NCBI RefSeq assembly: GCF_007474535.1
Contig: NZ_VKNW01000001.1
Location: 248,001 to 312,000 of the forward strand
DNA: 64,000 nucleotides
Direction of reading: 5' to 3'
Source: Chryseobacterium echinoideorum
GTDB taxonomy: Bacteria; Bacteroidota; Bacteroidia; Flavobacteriales; Weeksellaceae
Below, one piece after another: positions 26,785 through 35,600 of this stretch (the first letter of the stretch is position 1; each line of letters begins with the position of its first letter). The notes under the pieces were generated by a model, which was not told the DNA's origin, ran no database searches, and saw only the letters and a program-made list of their open reading frames with translations. The position numbers and the translations under genes were made by a program.

Positions 26785-26797
26785 AATGCAGTCTTTT

Positions 26798-27262
26798 TTA
26801 GCAACAACCTGACTTGGGAGTACAGCAAGTGTTATTCGAATCAGATGATTCCACAATTTGATTTTCTTCTGAAATTCCACAAGCCTCATTAGCCAGACAG
26901 GCAGTTTGTTTATTTTTCAGAACAAAATTATTTCCGTTAAATTCCAAATCATATTTACCAATGGTCTCGCTTTGATATTCAACTTCTATCTCCGAATCTT
27001 CGATTCCCAGTTTGTCTTCGCATAGTGAGATGATGTCAAGGAGTTTTGTAGGCTTCAATCTATGTTTAAAGTCGTTCGCATCCCACAATTGGAAATTGAC
27101 AACCTTTTTATTTCTGGTATTGCCACCACAGTCTATAAAATTCTTTGTGATAACACCTATTTCTGTAATGTGGAAATGCTCTGGAACAAATTTCCCATTC
27201 TCTAACTGAAATTCGACATTGTTCAGTGTAGGTAAGATTTCTTTGATTTTTGATAGCTTCAT
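26798..27262 (-). CDS. DUF6428-family protein with Cys-rich tail (ars operon)
   Basis: 154 residues, soluble. The core (FQLENGKFVPEHFHITEIG, FQLWDANDFKHRLKP) matches a small Bacteroidetes family seen in arsenic operons. The last 35 residues carry eight Cys including CCTPKSGCC, which could bind As(III) or metal. It is the first gene of the arsenic operon and an ArsR operator lies 29 bp upstream. Confidence 0.78.
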   Translation of the reverse strand: MKLSKIKEILPTLNNVEFQLENGKFVPEHFHITEIGVITKNFIDCGGNTRNKKVVNFQLWDANDFKHRLKPTKLLDIISLCEDKLGIEDSEIEVEYQSETIGKYDLEFNGNNFVLKNKQTACLANEACGISEENQIVESSDSNNTCCTPKSGCC

Positions 27263-27290
27263 AATAATTAATATTTAGATTGTTTAATTT

Positions 27291-27309
27291 TATATTGCAA
27301 TATGACGAT
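27291..27309 (-). promoter_or_regulatory. ArsR-type operator before the arsenic operon
   Basis: TATATTGCAATATGACGAT on the plus strand; 18 of 19 bases match the element before arsR at 27675. It contains the perfect 12-bp palindrome ATATTGCAATAT, the usual shape of ArsR sites. Confidence 0.65.
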
Positions 27310-27332
27310 GATATAGATTGCAAAATAAGCTG

Positions 27333-27662
27333 TTAACAGCATTGCCCAACTTTTACATCCTGTTCAAAAAACTGATTAAGCAATCCCTGAACCTCTTTCC
27401 ACTTTTTATCTTCAATACAATAGTAAACAGATTTTCCCTCGATAGTTCCCTGAATAATCCTAATACTTTTCAATTCTTTCAAATGTTGAGAGATAGTTGC
27501 CTGTGCCAGACCTAATTCATCCACAAGGTCATTACAGATACAAGCTTTCTGATTAATAATATATTGGAGGATTGCAATTCTTGCAGGATGTGCCAAAATT
27601 TTAAAGAGAGAAGCCAGATTATTTTGCTCGTCTGTGAATATTTCTGTTTTAGTAAGTCCCAT
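27333..27662 (-). CDS. arsR: ArsR-family metalloregulator
   Basis: 109 residues, winged helix (LAHPARIAILQYI, ELGLAQATISQHLKELK). Possible As(III) ligands are the CIC pair in KACICNDLV and the terminal CC. It represses its own gene and the arsenic operon by binding the paired ATATTGCAATAT sites. It is encoded upstream of the operon on the same strand and divergently from the Crp/Fnr gene. Confidence 0.92.
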   Translation of the reverse strand: MGLTKTEIFTDEQNNLASLFKILAHPARIAILQYIINQKACICNDLVDELGLAQATISQHLKELKSIRIIQGTIEGKSVYYCIEDKKWKEVQGLLNQFFEQDVKVGQCC

Positions 27663-27674
27663 AATTGATATTAT

Positions 27675-27693
27675 TATATTGCAATATTACGAT
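27675..27693 (-). promoter_or_regulatory. ArsR-type operator before arsR
   Basis: TATATTGCAATATTACGAT, 13 bp from the arsR start codon, contains the same 12-bp palindrome as the site at 27291. Confidence 0.65.
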
Positions 27694-27882
27694 ATTATTT
27701 TATCCTGTGAATTTTTTTTAAGTATTTGCATACGTTTTAAACTAAAACTTTCTAAAACTTATTTCGTTCAGCTTTAATCATTAAAAATTAGTCTATCTTT
27801 AATTCGATAATAAAAATACATGTTATTGGTTCAGTCAAGAAAACTACATATATTAGAAATTAATTTCGCAAGGTAAAATCAA

Positions 27883-28515
27883 ATGGAAAAATCAATCTTA
27901 GAATCTGAATTTATTTCATCATCAGAGCTAGTGGACAAACTTTACGAAAATGGAGTTCTAAAAAGCTATAAAGAAGGCGACATTATTTTAGATGAAAATT
28001 CTTCCATTCGTTCAATTCCGATTGTAATGAAAGGGATGATGATAGTGATGAGGACAGAAGAAGATGGGAGAGAGATTCTTCTGTACTATATAAAAGCTGG
28101 CGAAAGTTGCATTATGTCTTTTCTTGGCGGAATGCATAACGAAAAAAGTATTGTAAAAGCTGAGGTGGAAGAAGATACCGAAATTCTGTTTCTACCAGTG
28201 GATAAAGTTTCATTATTCATAAAAGAATATCCCGAGTGGCTGGATTATATTTTCAGGCTTTACCATAAACGCTTTGAGGAATTATTGGATATCATAAATG
28301 CCATTGCTTTTAAAAAAGTAGATGAAAGGCTTCTTAATCTTCTGCATAAAAAAGCCGAGATTCTGAATGCATATACTTTAATCATCACGCACGAACAGCT
28401 TGCCAACGAACTTGGAACAGCCCGTGTCGTGGTTTCCAGGCTGCTTAAACAGCTTGAAGATTCCGGAAAGCTTAAATTAGGAAGAAATAAAATTATCCTT
28501 TTGGAAACAATCTAA
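27883..28515 (+). CDS. Crp/Fnr-family transcriptional regulator
   Basis: 210 residues: a cyclic-nucleotide-binding-like beta roll (residues about 15-125), a dimerisation helix, and a C-terminal winged helix with LANELGTARVVVSRLLKQLED. There is no N-terminal Cys cluster, so it is not a classical oxygen-sensing Fnr. It starts the plus-strand sulfur module and is a natural candidate for the TGTAAC-N4-GTAGC sites before TauE and the persulfide dioxygenase. Confidence 0.9.
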   Translation: MEKSILESEFISSSELVDKLYENGVLKSYKEGDIILDENSSIRSIPIVMKGMMIVMRTEEDGREILLYYIKAGESCIMSFLGGMHNEKSIVKAEVEEDTEILFLPVDKVSLFIKEYPEWLDYIFRLYHKRFEELLDIINAIAFKKVDERLLNLLHKKAEILNAYTLIITHEQLANELGTARVVVSRLLKQLEDSGKLKLGRNKIILLETI

Positions 28516-28565
28516 ATGATTGTCTAATTCCCCTAAAAATTTTGTTCAAAACTTTCAGACTTCCT

Positions 28566-28585
28566 TATGTAACAAAAGTAGCAGT
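28566..28585 (+). promoter_or_regulatory. Shared activator site of the TauE-YeeE promoter
   Basis: TATGTAACAAAAGTAGCAGT; 19 of 20 bases match 30619-30638. It holds the imperfect dyad TGTAAC-N4-GTAGCA. A CAATTTTG box lies 19 bases after its end (28605-28612), which places the dyad centre near -42, the position of class II Crp/Fnr activation. Confidence 0.55.
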
Positions 28586-28631
28586 GTATCTTTTATAATA
28601 TTGACAATTTTGTATTCTAATAAGTAAATGA

Positions 28632-29429
28632 ATGGAAGTTTTTGGATATATCACTTCAATTTTAATTGGTATTTCTTTAGGATTAATAGGAGGTGGAGGA
28701 AGTATTCTCACTTTACCCGTCTTGGTATATCTTTTTGGGATTGATGCTTTTTTGGCAACAGAATATTCACTATTCATCGTCGGAGTAAGTAGCGTCATAG
28801 GTTCAATCTCTTATTTTAGAAAGGGTTTTGTCAATTTTAAAATTGTTTTACTTTTTGGAATTCCTTCCATCATTTCAATTTTTTTGACGAGAAAATATAT
28901 CCTTCCATTAATTCCTGATGAGATTGTTAGATTCAGTAGTTTAGTTATCACAAAAGATATTTTTCTGTTACTCATTTTTGCCGGATTAATGATTCTAGCC
29001 TCTTACAAAATGATTCAAAAAAGTACAGAATTACATATGGAAAAATGTATTTCCACCAGAAGAAATACACTTTTAATCGCAGGTGACGGGTCGGTTGTAG
29101 GAATTTTGACGGGTTTGGTTGGTGCAGGGGGAGGATTTATGATTATCCCGGCTTTGGTCAATCTTTTTAAGACCCCTATGAAAGTAGCAATCGGAACTTC
29201 TTTGGTCATCATTTCTCTAAACTCGCTTATTGGTTTTTTTTCTACGATGAACAATATGAATATCGATTGGAAATTATTGACATCCATCTCATTTATTGCC
29301 ATTATAGGAATCATTATAGGAGCACAAATATCCAAAAGAATTGATGGGAGGAAGCTTAAACCTATTTTCGGATGGTTTGTATTGGGGATGGGAATTTATA
29401 TTATTGTACGTGAGCTTTTCTTAAAATAA
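28632..29429 (+). CDS. TauE/SafE-family (DUF81) sulfur permease
   Basis: 265 residues with eight membrane helices in two repeats, each beginning with a glycine-rich motif (GLIGGGGSILTLPVL and GLVGAGGGFMIIPALV). The setting with YeeE and persulfide dioxygenase genes suggests transport of a sulfite or other sulfur anion. It has its own promoter with the TGTAAC dyad. Confidence 0.88.
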   Translation: MEVFGYITSILIGISLGLIGGGGSILTLPVLVYLFGIDAFLATEYSLFIVGVSSVIGSISYFRKGFVNFKIVLLFGIPSIISIFLTRKYILPLIPDEIVRFSSLVITKDIFLLLIFAGLMILASYKMIQKSTELHMEKCISTRRNTLLIAGDGSVVGILTGLVGAGGGFMIIPALVNLFKTPMKVAIGTSLVIISLNSLIGFFSTMNNMNIDWKLLTSISFIAIIGIIIGAQISKRIDGRKLKPIFGWFVLGMGIYIIVRELFLK

Positions 29430-29464
29430 TGATAAATTACAAGTGCAATTGCTGTAAGAATTAA
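29429..29464 (+). other. Eleven-codon Cys-rich mini-ORF, possible leader peptide
   Basis: ATG overlaps the TauE stop codon (TAATG) and encodes MINYKCNCCKN with three Cys out of eleven residues. A small hairpin (TTACA...TGTAA around GCAATTGC) overlaps it. It could couple translation to cysteine supply for the sulfur genes behind it, or be chance. Confidence 0.25.
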
Positions 29465-29482
29465 ATAAAAAAATAATACAAT

Positions 29483-30046
29483 ACGCTAGAAATCATAAAG
29501 CAACCCTGGCCGTGGTACGTTGCAGGTCCATTAATAGGTCTTACCGTTCCGACATTACTCATATTGGGCAACAAATCTTTCGGAATTAGTTCATCTCTCA
29601 GGCATATCTGTGCTGCGTGTATTCCGTCAAACATCAATTTTTTCAAATATGACTGGAAAAAAGAACTATGGAATTTATTTTTCGTTTTCGGAATTTTACT
29701 GGGTGGAATCATCGCTTCGCAATTTTTGATGAATCCGGAGCAAATCACTATCAATCCAGATCTCAAAGCCGAACTCTCAACCTACGGAATTACAGATTTC
29801 AGTAATCTTGTTCCATTACAGCTGATGAATTTTGCAAGTTTAATGACACTGCGGGGTTTTATCGTAATGGTTGTTGGCGGATTCTTGGTCGGTTTCGGAA
29901 CCCGTTATGCGGGCGGATGTACAAGCGGACACGCAATAATGGGGCTTTCAAATCTTCAATGGCCATCTTTGGTCGCAACCATTTGTTTTATGGCAGGAGG
30001 TTTTTTGATGGCGAACGTTATTTTGCCTCTCATCCTTTCACTTTAA
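29483..30046 (+). CDS. YeeE/YedE-family permease, first half, with ACG in place of the ATG start
   Basis: The usual annotation would start at TTG 29564. However, the frame upstream encodes the conserved N-terminus ([20 protein letters not shown]) back to an in-frame TAA, and the codon where Met is expected is ACG at 29483. Counting from there the protein is 187 residues, the normal family length. Motifs include [10 protein letters not shown] and [14 protein letters not shown] with conserved Cys. The YeeE family imports thiosulfate in E. coli; the two-gene split with DUF6691 is standard in Bacteroidetes. An ACG start would be weak, so this may be a lesion, a base error, or rescue from the TTG. 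Confidence 0.8.
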   Translation, partial: TLEIIKQPWPWYVAGPLIGLTVPTLLILGNKSFGISSSLRHICAACIPSNINFFKYDWKKELWNLFFVFGILLGGIIASQFLMNPEQITINPDLKAELSTYGITDFSNLVPLQLMNFASLMTLRGFIVMVVGGFLVGFGTRYAGGCTSGHAIMGLSNLQWPSLVATICFMAGGFLMANVILPLILSL

Positions 30047-30058
30047 ATTAAAATAAAA

Positions 30059-30541
30059 ATGACTAAAGAAAAAAATATAGATCAACAGGATAATAACTGT
30101 AGTACCGAAATAAATATGAGGCAGAGATGGTATCATAACTTGAAATATCTGATTGTCGGAATTTTATTCGGAATTGTTTTTGTGAAGGCCGAAATCATCA
30201 GCTGGTTCAGGATTCAGGAGATGTTTCGTTTGCAGTCGTTCCATATGTATGGCGTGATTGGAAGTGCCGTTCTTACCGGAATGATTTCAGTAATAATCAT
30301 CAAAAGATTTAATATCAAAACTATCGATGGTGAAAAAATTTCCATAGCTCCAAAGAAATTTAATAAAGGACAGATCTATGGTGGATTGATTTTCGGATTT
30401 GGATGGGCAATTACGGGAGCTTGTCCCGGACCACTTTTTGCGCAAATTGGAACCGGTGCCTTAGCAGTAACAGCTACTTTATTAAGTGCAGTTATGGGAA
30501 CTTGGGTCTATGGTTATTTCAGAGAACAACTACCTCATTGA
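30059..30541 (+). CDS. YeeE/YedE second half (DUF6691 family)
   Basis: 160 residues, four membrane helices, with GWAITGACPGPLFAQIG carrying the conserved Cys-Pro-Gly. It lies 12 bp after the first half and is expected to pair with it to make one transporter for a sulfur species. Confidence 0.87.
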   Translation: MTKEKNIDQQDNNCSTEINMRQRWYHNLKYLIVGILFGIVFVKAEIISWFRIQEMFRLQSFHMYGVIGSAVLTGMISVIIIKRFNIKTIDGEKISIAPKKFNKGQIYGGLIFGFGWAITGACPGPLFAQIGTGALAVTATLLSAVMGTWVYGYFREQLPH

Positions 30542-30618
30542 ATTAAATTTTGCAACATTCATTTTAGAGACTGATTTAGTATTTGAATATTCTCATTTAT
30601 TACCATAATTAAAATCTC

Positions 30619-30638
30619 TATGTAACAAAAGTAGCGGT
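30619..30638 (+). promoter_or_regulatory. Shared activator site of the persulfide dioxygenase promoter
   Basis: TATGTAACAAAAGTAGCGGT, the partner of the site at 28566. A GAAATTTG box lies at 30658-30665 with the same 19-base spacing. Confidence 0.55.
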
Positions 30639-30702
30639 AGGACTTTTACGTATTTCCGAAATTTGTCAAATAAATTTAAAGTTTAATCTTAAAAAATAAT
30701 TT

Positions 30703-31410
30703 ATGTTTTTTCAGCATATTTATGATAAAAGTCTTGCTCAGGCAAGTTATTTAATCGGATGTCAGGCAAAAGGCGAAGCATTAGTTATTGATGCCAAAAG
30801 AGATATCGATACCTATCTTCAGATTGCCAAAGAAAATAATTTGAGCATCAAGCATATTACAGAAACTCATATACACGCAGATTTTTTGTCAGGTTCAAGG
30901 GAACTTGCCGAAGTTACAGGAGCAAAAATCTATCTTTCTAATGAAGGCGGTGAAGATTGGCAATATGAATTTCCACATATCGGCTTAACAAATGGAGATA
31001 CCATCAAAGTGGGAAACCTTACTTTGGAAGTGATTCACACACCGGGACATACACCTGAGAGTATTAGTTTTTTATTGACCGACCATCCAGCAACAGATGA
31101 ACCTGTGATGATTTTTACGGGAGATTTTGTTTTCGTGGGCGATATCGGAAGACCTGACTTGTTGGAAAAAGCGGCTGGGATTGTGGGAACTCAGGAAAAA
31201 GGAGCGAAAGAAATGTATCATTCTGTACTGGATTTCAGTAAACTTCCTGAATTCATTCAAGTTTGGCCAGGACACGGAGTAGGTTCAGCCTGTGGAAAGT
31301 CTTTGGGAGCTGTTCCAAGTTCTACAGTAGGGTATGAAAAAATCAGAAACTGGGCTTTTCAATACGAAGATAATGAAACTGGATTTGTCGAATATTTGTT
31401 GGAGGACTAG
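30703..31410 (+). CDS. Persulfide dioxygenase (ETHE1/Blh-like MBL-fold), split from its rhodanese half by a TAG
   Basis: 235 residues covering a complete metallo-beta-lactamase domain: [40 protein letters not shown] and [11 protein letters not shown]. The family oxidises glutathione persulfide to sulfite. In related Bacteroidetes the protein continues into two rhodanese domains (about 460 aa). Here the frame ends in TAG after VEYLLED and continues at once with PEPPKYFAMMKKLNKEE, the normal linker. A CAG to TAG change explains the break. The metal site is intact. Confidence 0.85.
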   Translation: MFFQHIYDKSLAQASYLIGCQAKGEALVIDAKRDIDTYLQIAKENNLSIKHITETHIHADFLSGSRELAEVTGAKIYLSNEGGEDWQYEFPHIGLTNGDTIKVGNLTLEVIHTPGHTPESISFLLTDHPATDEPVMIFTGDFVFVGDIGRPDLLEKAAGIVGTQEKGAKEMYHSVLDFSKLPEFIQVWPGHGVGSACGKSLGAVPSSTVGYEKIRNWAFQYEDNETGFVEYLLED

Positions 31411-31434
31411 CCTGAGCCACCGAAGTATTTCGCA

Positions 31435-32091
31435 ATGATGAAAAAGCTCAATAAAGAGGAAAGACCTTTACTCATTGAAGTTCCCAAACATCAAAAACTT
31501 TCTAAAGAAGAATTTATGAAAGCTTACAATGATGGTGTAAAAGTAATTGATACCAGAAATAAAGAAGATTTTGCAAAAGGCTTTCTCCCTGAAAGCATCA
31601 ATATTCAAGGAAATAATTCTTTTTCAACGTGGATGGGATGGTTAGTAGATTATTCTGAACCGTTTATTTTAGTTGCTCAGAAAGAACAAATAGAAGACCT
31701 TACCCGAAAACTAATGAGAATTGGAATGGATCAGATGATGGGTTATATTGATAATGTGGAAAGTCTTGGTCTGGATTTGAAGATTGCAGATGTTATTAAT
31801 ATTAAGGAATTTAAATCGTATCTGAACAGAGAAGATGTTCAGGTAATCGATGTACGGAACAATGCCGAATACGAAACCAATCATATCGAAAATGCAGAAA
31901 ATGTTTTCGTAGGAATCTTAGAAGACAATCTTGACAAAATTTCATGCGATAAGCAAATTGTCATTCATTGCCAAAGTGGGGATCGAGCGACTATTGCATA
32001 TTCGGTTCTGAAGAAAAATAGTTTTGAGAATGTGAAAAATTTTTCGGGTGGAATGAAAGAGTGGTTGGGGAAAGGTAATCTTAGAAAATAA
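31435..32091 (+). CDS. Rhodanese tandem, severed C-terminal half of the persulfide dioxygenase
   Basis: 218 residues in the same frame as the MBL gene, only 24 bases after its TAG. The first rhodanese-like domain (VKVIDTRNKEDFAKGF) lacks a catalytic Cys. The second has HCQSGDRATIAYSVL with the active-site Cys. An ATG-ATG pair at 31435 could restart translation, so two separate polypeptides are possible. The family moves sulfane sulfur. Confidence 0.82.
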   Translation: MMKKLNKEERPLLIEVPKHQKLSKEEFMKAYNDGVKVIDTRNKEDFAKGFLPESINIQGNNSFSTWMGWLVDYSEPFILVAQKEQIEDLTRKLMRIGMDQMMGYIDNVESLGLDLKIADVINIKEFKSYLNREDVQVIDVRNNAEYETNHIENAENVFVGILEDNLDKISCDKQIVIHCQSGDRATIAYSVLKKNSFENVKNFSGGMKEWLGKGNLRK

Positions 32092-32110
32092 ATTATAAAA
32101 TAATTTATTT
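32086..32110 (+). terminator. AT-only hairpin ending the persulfide operon
   Basis: AAATAAATTAT and ATAATTTATTT form a perfect 11-bp stem with a 3-base loop over the stop codon. It contains no GC pairs, so it is a moderate terminator at best. Confidence 0.4.
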
Positions 32111-32289
32111 TAATATGATTATGTAGGATTTTTTTAAGGTAAATAAATGTTAGAGCTTGCAAAAATTACTTTGTAATTCAGTTTTTTTTTAATAAATATT
32201 ATTTGTCTGCAATATTATTTGTTTTGCGAATCTTTGGATAGGTGAAAAAGATTAATCTAGATTATTCTGGAATCAAAAGTAAAAAAATA

Positions 32290-32318
32290 CTCCAATTTGG
32301 ATTAAATTGGAGCATTTT
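32290..32318 (+). terminator. Terminator-like hairpin before repeat copy 2
   Basis: CTCCAATTT pairs with AAATTGGAG and is followed by CATTTT. It has the same position relative to the 84-bp repeat as the hairpin at 5.89 kb, but a different sequence. Confidence 0.45.
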
Positions 32319-32320
32319 GG

Positions 32321-32404
32321 CTGTTTGTGAACTACACAGGACTTACCTCAAATCATTTATTAGCAGATATTGATAATATTTTGAAGGTGTTAAGTGATAT
32401 TTAG
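32321..32404 (+). repeat. 84-bp dispersed repeat, copy 2
   Basis: Direct repeat of 5921-6004 (77 of 84 identical). It encodes the same C-terminal tail ending in a TAG. It lies between the sulfur module and the first defence-like gene, near the left edge of the island. Confidence 0.7.
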
Positions 32405-32580
32405 GTGGAATTAAAGAAATTTTGATGGGTAGTTAATGTATCGGATATATACCAAATACTAACATTTACAAAATCGAAACTTATCCGTTGTAATCCAAAA
32501 TTTCCACAGAAAGCTTGCTAGGTACTGGAGATGATGACCTTATGGCATATTGTATAGCGTATTTTATAAACTAATAGGTT

Positions 32581-32588
32581 TATATTTG
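32581..32588 (+). promoter_or_regulatory. -7 box of the first island gene
   Basis: TATATTTG matches TAnnTTTG, 16 bases before the ATG at 32605. The leader would be about 10 bases. I see no well-placed -33 TTG. Confidence 0.45.
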
Positions 32589-32604
32589 CTAAAACTAAAA
32601 TCTA

Positions 32605-35600
32605 ATGAATCTATCTAAACTCTCCATATTTAGTAAAGACACAGATGCTGTGGAAACTGTAAAGGGATATGAATATCAAAAATTAAGGACCCTTCAGACC
32701 TGGCTTATCAGTTATATCGAAAAAAAAAATGAAGTAATTTATTGTGATTATCAGGAGGATATTTTTTTAAGAAATCTTGACAACTGGTCCTCAAGATTTA
32801 TCCAATTGAAGCTATATTCATCAAAAAACTTTTCATTTTCAAGCGTTGAGGTGAAAAAGGCTATTAGTCATTTTTTTATGCTATTTGTTAAAGGCGAGTA
32901 TAAATTTGATGAGATTGAATTCGTTTTTGAGACAAATGCTGCTGTTGCCAGCACATATAAAGGAAATGATGCTGAATTACTAAAAGAATGGGAAGATAAT
33001 CAAAATGAAATGTCTGTTGACCTGATTAAAAGATCTGCGGCAAAAGTTAAAGAGATTGTACTGGAATATGTAGAACCATTTGGCATTAAAGAGAAAGATC
33101 CCAAACTAGCAAAAGACTTAGCCGACACGAAAATTGTTGTGGGCGAACTGCCTGACAGTGTATGGGAGGATTTTGCAAAAACAATTCATTGGAATTTTGA
33201 AGATATTGGTGCAGATCAAGCAGTGCAAAGAGTGATTGAAGATATTTATATGCACATAGAGGCTACAGGGTTTTCCTCTGCAAAATCAACAAGGGAGGGT
33301 GTTTTTGCAAGCTTATATTATAAAATATCTGAAAAGTCAATTGACAGCGATTCAGAGCAAAGAAAACTTGACCATCATTTGCTGGATTCAGTGTTGCTTT
33401 CCGCAGGAGATGAAGATGACAAATGGTATGGGGAGTATTTTAGTAGTTGGCGTGTGGTGGAAAACATAGAACATTTTCTTGCAGCAGAATTTTATCAGGT
33501 ATTACATGCGGCTGATTATTGCAAAACAACAAACTATCTGACTCACCACGCCGACATGTGGATAAAATTGCTGAACAAGTATATCAATCTAACAGAAACT
33601 CCAATTGTTTTCAAGCGAAATGCTATTTATGAACTTTTATGGCTGAAATTTAATGGATACAGCTTAACTGTGGAAGCTGGCAGTTTGTCAGGCTACGAGG
33701 AGATGGTCAGAGGATATTATTCAGAAATGAATAATTTTAATGATCACGAGTCACTCGAAGCTGCCTTAAATCTGCTAGGAGTTATAAAGGCTGCCGTCGC
33801 TTTTGAAAAGCTAGAAGTCGCAATTGAAGAGATTGAACGTTGGGAACAAAACTTATATGAACTGGTTGTCGAAAATTTAGCTTCGGCCGAAGATCCAAGT
33901 CAGTTATGCTATTTTCATGAACTTTACGCTGCCCTTTTGTTACAGCAAATTACGAACGGTGATAACGAAACTATTGAAGAAATCTTTACTCAGTACAAAA
34001 AAATAGCCAGTATTGCTGAGGTTGCGCGGACTTACGACATAGTTCGCTTAGGAAGCCGTATTGATATATATATTAAGTTACTAATAGATTATGAAGCAAA
34101 CTTTGAAGTCATAGAGAGGTTGGAAAACTTCTCTGATGAACTAATGCCTTTGGTGAACAAGCTAAAAGGAGATTTTTCGACCGCAAAACTTTATTCGCAA
34201 CGAGGTTATAAATATTTACATTCGAAAGAGCCTAAATCGATACTTCGAGCATTAAATTATTTCCATCGTGCAAAAGAGTTGTATCTAAATGACGGTACTA
34301 TGGAAGGCTATGTTGTGACACTCTTATCCATTTCACAGCTGTATTCAGCTACTGGCAATAATTATGCAGCGAAATTTTATGCGTTAAGTGCAATCTGGCA
34401 GGCAACCGAAAACGTAAAATTACATAAACGTATATCCGATGGCTTCGGGCTAATCTTGCACTATGATTTTGAGCAAGGAAATTGGTTTAATTGCCTTGAG
34501 GTTTTTAGGTTATATATTAATTCGCGTTCAGAGTTTAAAGATCCAGTAATTGATACAACTGCTGACGGTTTGTTGCAGAAATCAATTGTTACTATTTCTT
34601 CAATTTTGTCACTGCTTCCCAGACTTGTACCAGAATCACAATCCGCTATTGAAAAGGAAATACATGAAATGGATGAACTCTATATAGCAGAAATTAAACA
34701 CCTAAAAGAAGCTGCTGATGCAATGACCATTGAGGAGTTCACACTTTTCATAAAAAATAAATGTTTGGATGAAGTTGTTAATGATGCAGGTAAGATGCGT
34801 ACAATTAAATTTAAGGCCTTAGGTACAGTCTGGATTATAAGGTTTGAAAATAAATGGCTTGAAAGTAGTGTTGGAGAAGAGTTAGCAGCAACCATACAAG
34901 TGATTCTTCTTCAGTTTGCGGTTTCCAAGAATGATATTCATTTTTTGAAAGGTGAGGTAAATATAGAAATTATTCTTTCAGATCGTTACAGAGCTCCGGA
35001 ACAATTACCCTCTAATGAAGTATACTCCTGGAAAATATTTACAAGAGCAATTATAGAGAAAATTCCAGATGAAATCAAGGTGCAAGCTTCTGCTTTGACG
35101 CATTCGATTAAGCTTATTCTTGATCAGCTGTCCTTGTTACCGGAGGAAGAATTTATAAAAGAATTTGAACGTTTCTTTCGTGAGGAAAATCTTGCAGGTA
35201 AAACTTTACCTGGCTACTTGTATCAGAGATTATATCGCGATTTGTTTCACAGGGATACTTTTGTCGAGCCCGCTAGGATGTTCTATAGTAGCGAAAGAAT
35301 TATTCCAGAAATTATTCAATCTCCTGCCTTAGCATGGGAGGATAGTCTAAGTAGTAAATATTCACTAAGCAAATCATTAGATCTTATAGCAGGGAGGTAT
35401 AAAAATATGGTTAAAAAAATGTATTTGACCATTGAGCACATAAAGAGAGATGAACGATATAATGATTTCTTGACAAGATGGAGAAATGATGGTTGGTTAG
35501 ACTGGCAAATTGTTCTGGCAATGTATAATCATATGCTGAATTATAAAACGAACGGGTTCGTGAGAAGAGGTGAATACAACTCGGAGGAGGAATTTCAAAA

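Noticed and set aside
5921-32404. Integrative element bounded by the 84-bp repeats as att sites
   Set aside because: No integrase, relaxase or conjugation gene lies between them, and the content looks like ordinary chromosomal resistance and envelope genes. I kept the repeats but not the element.
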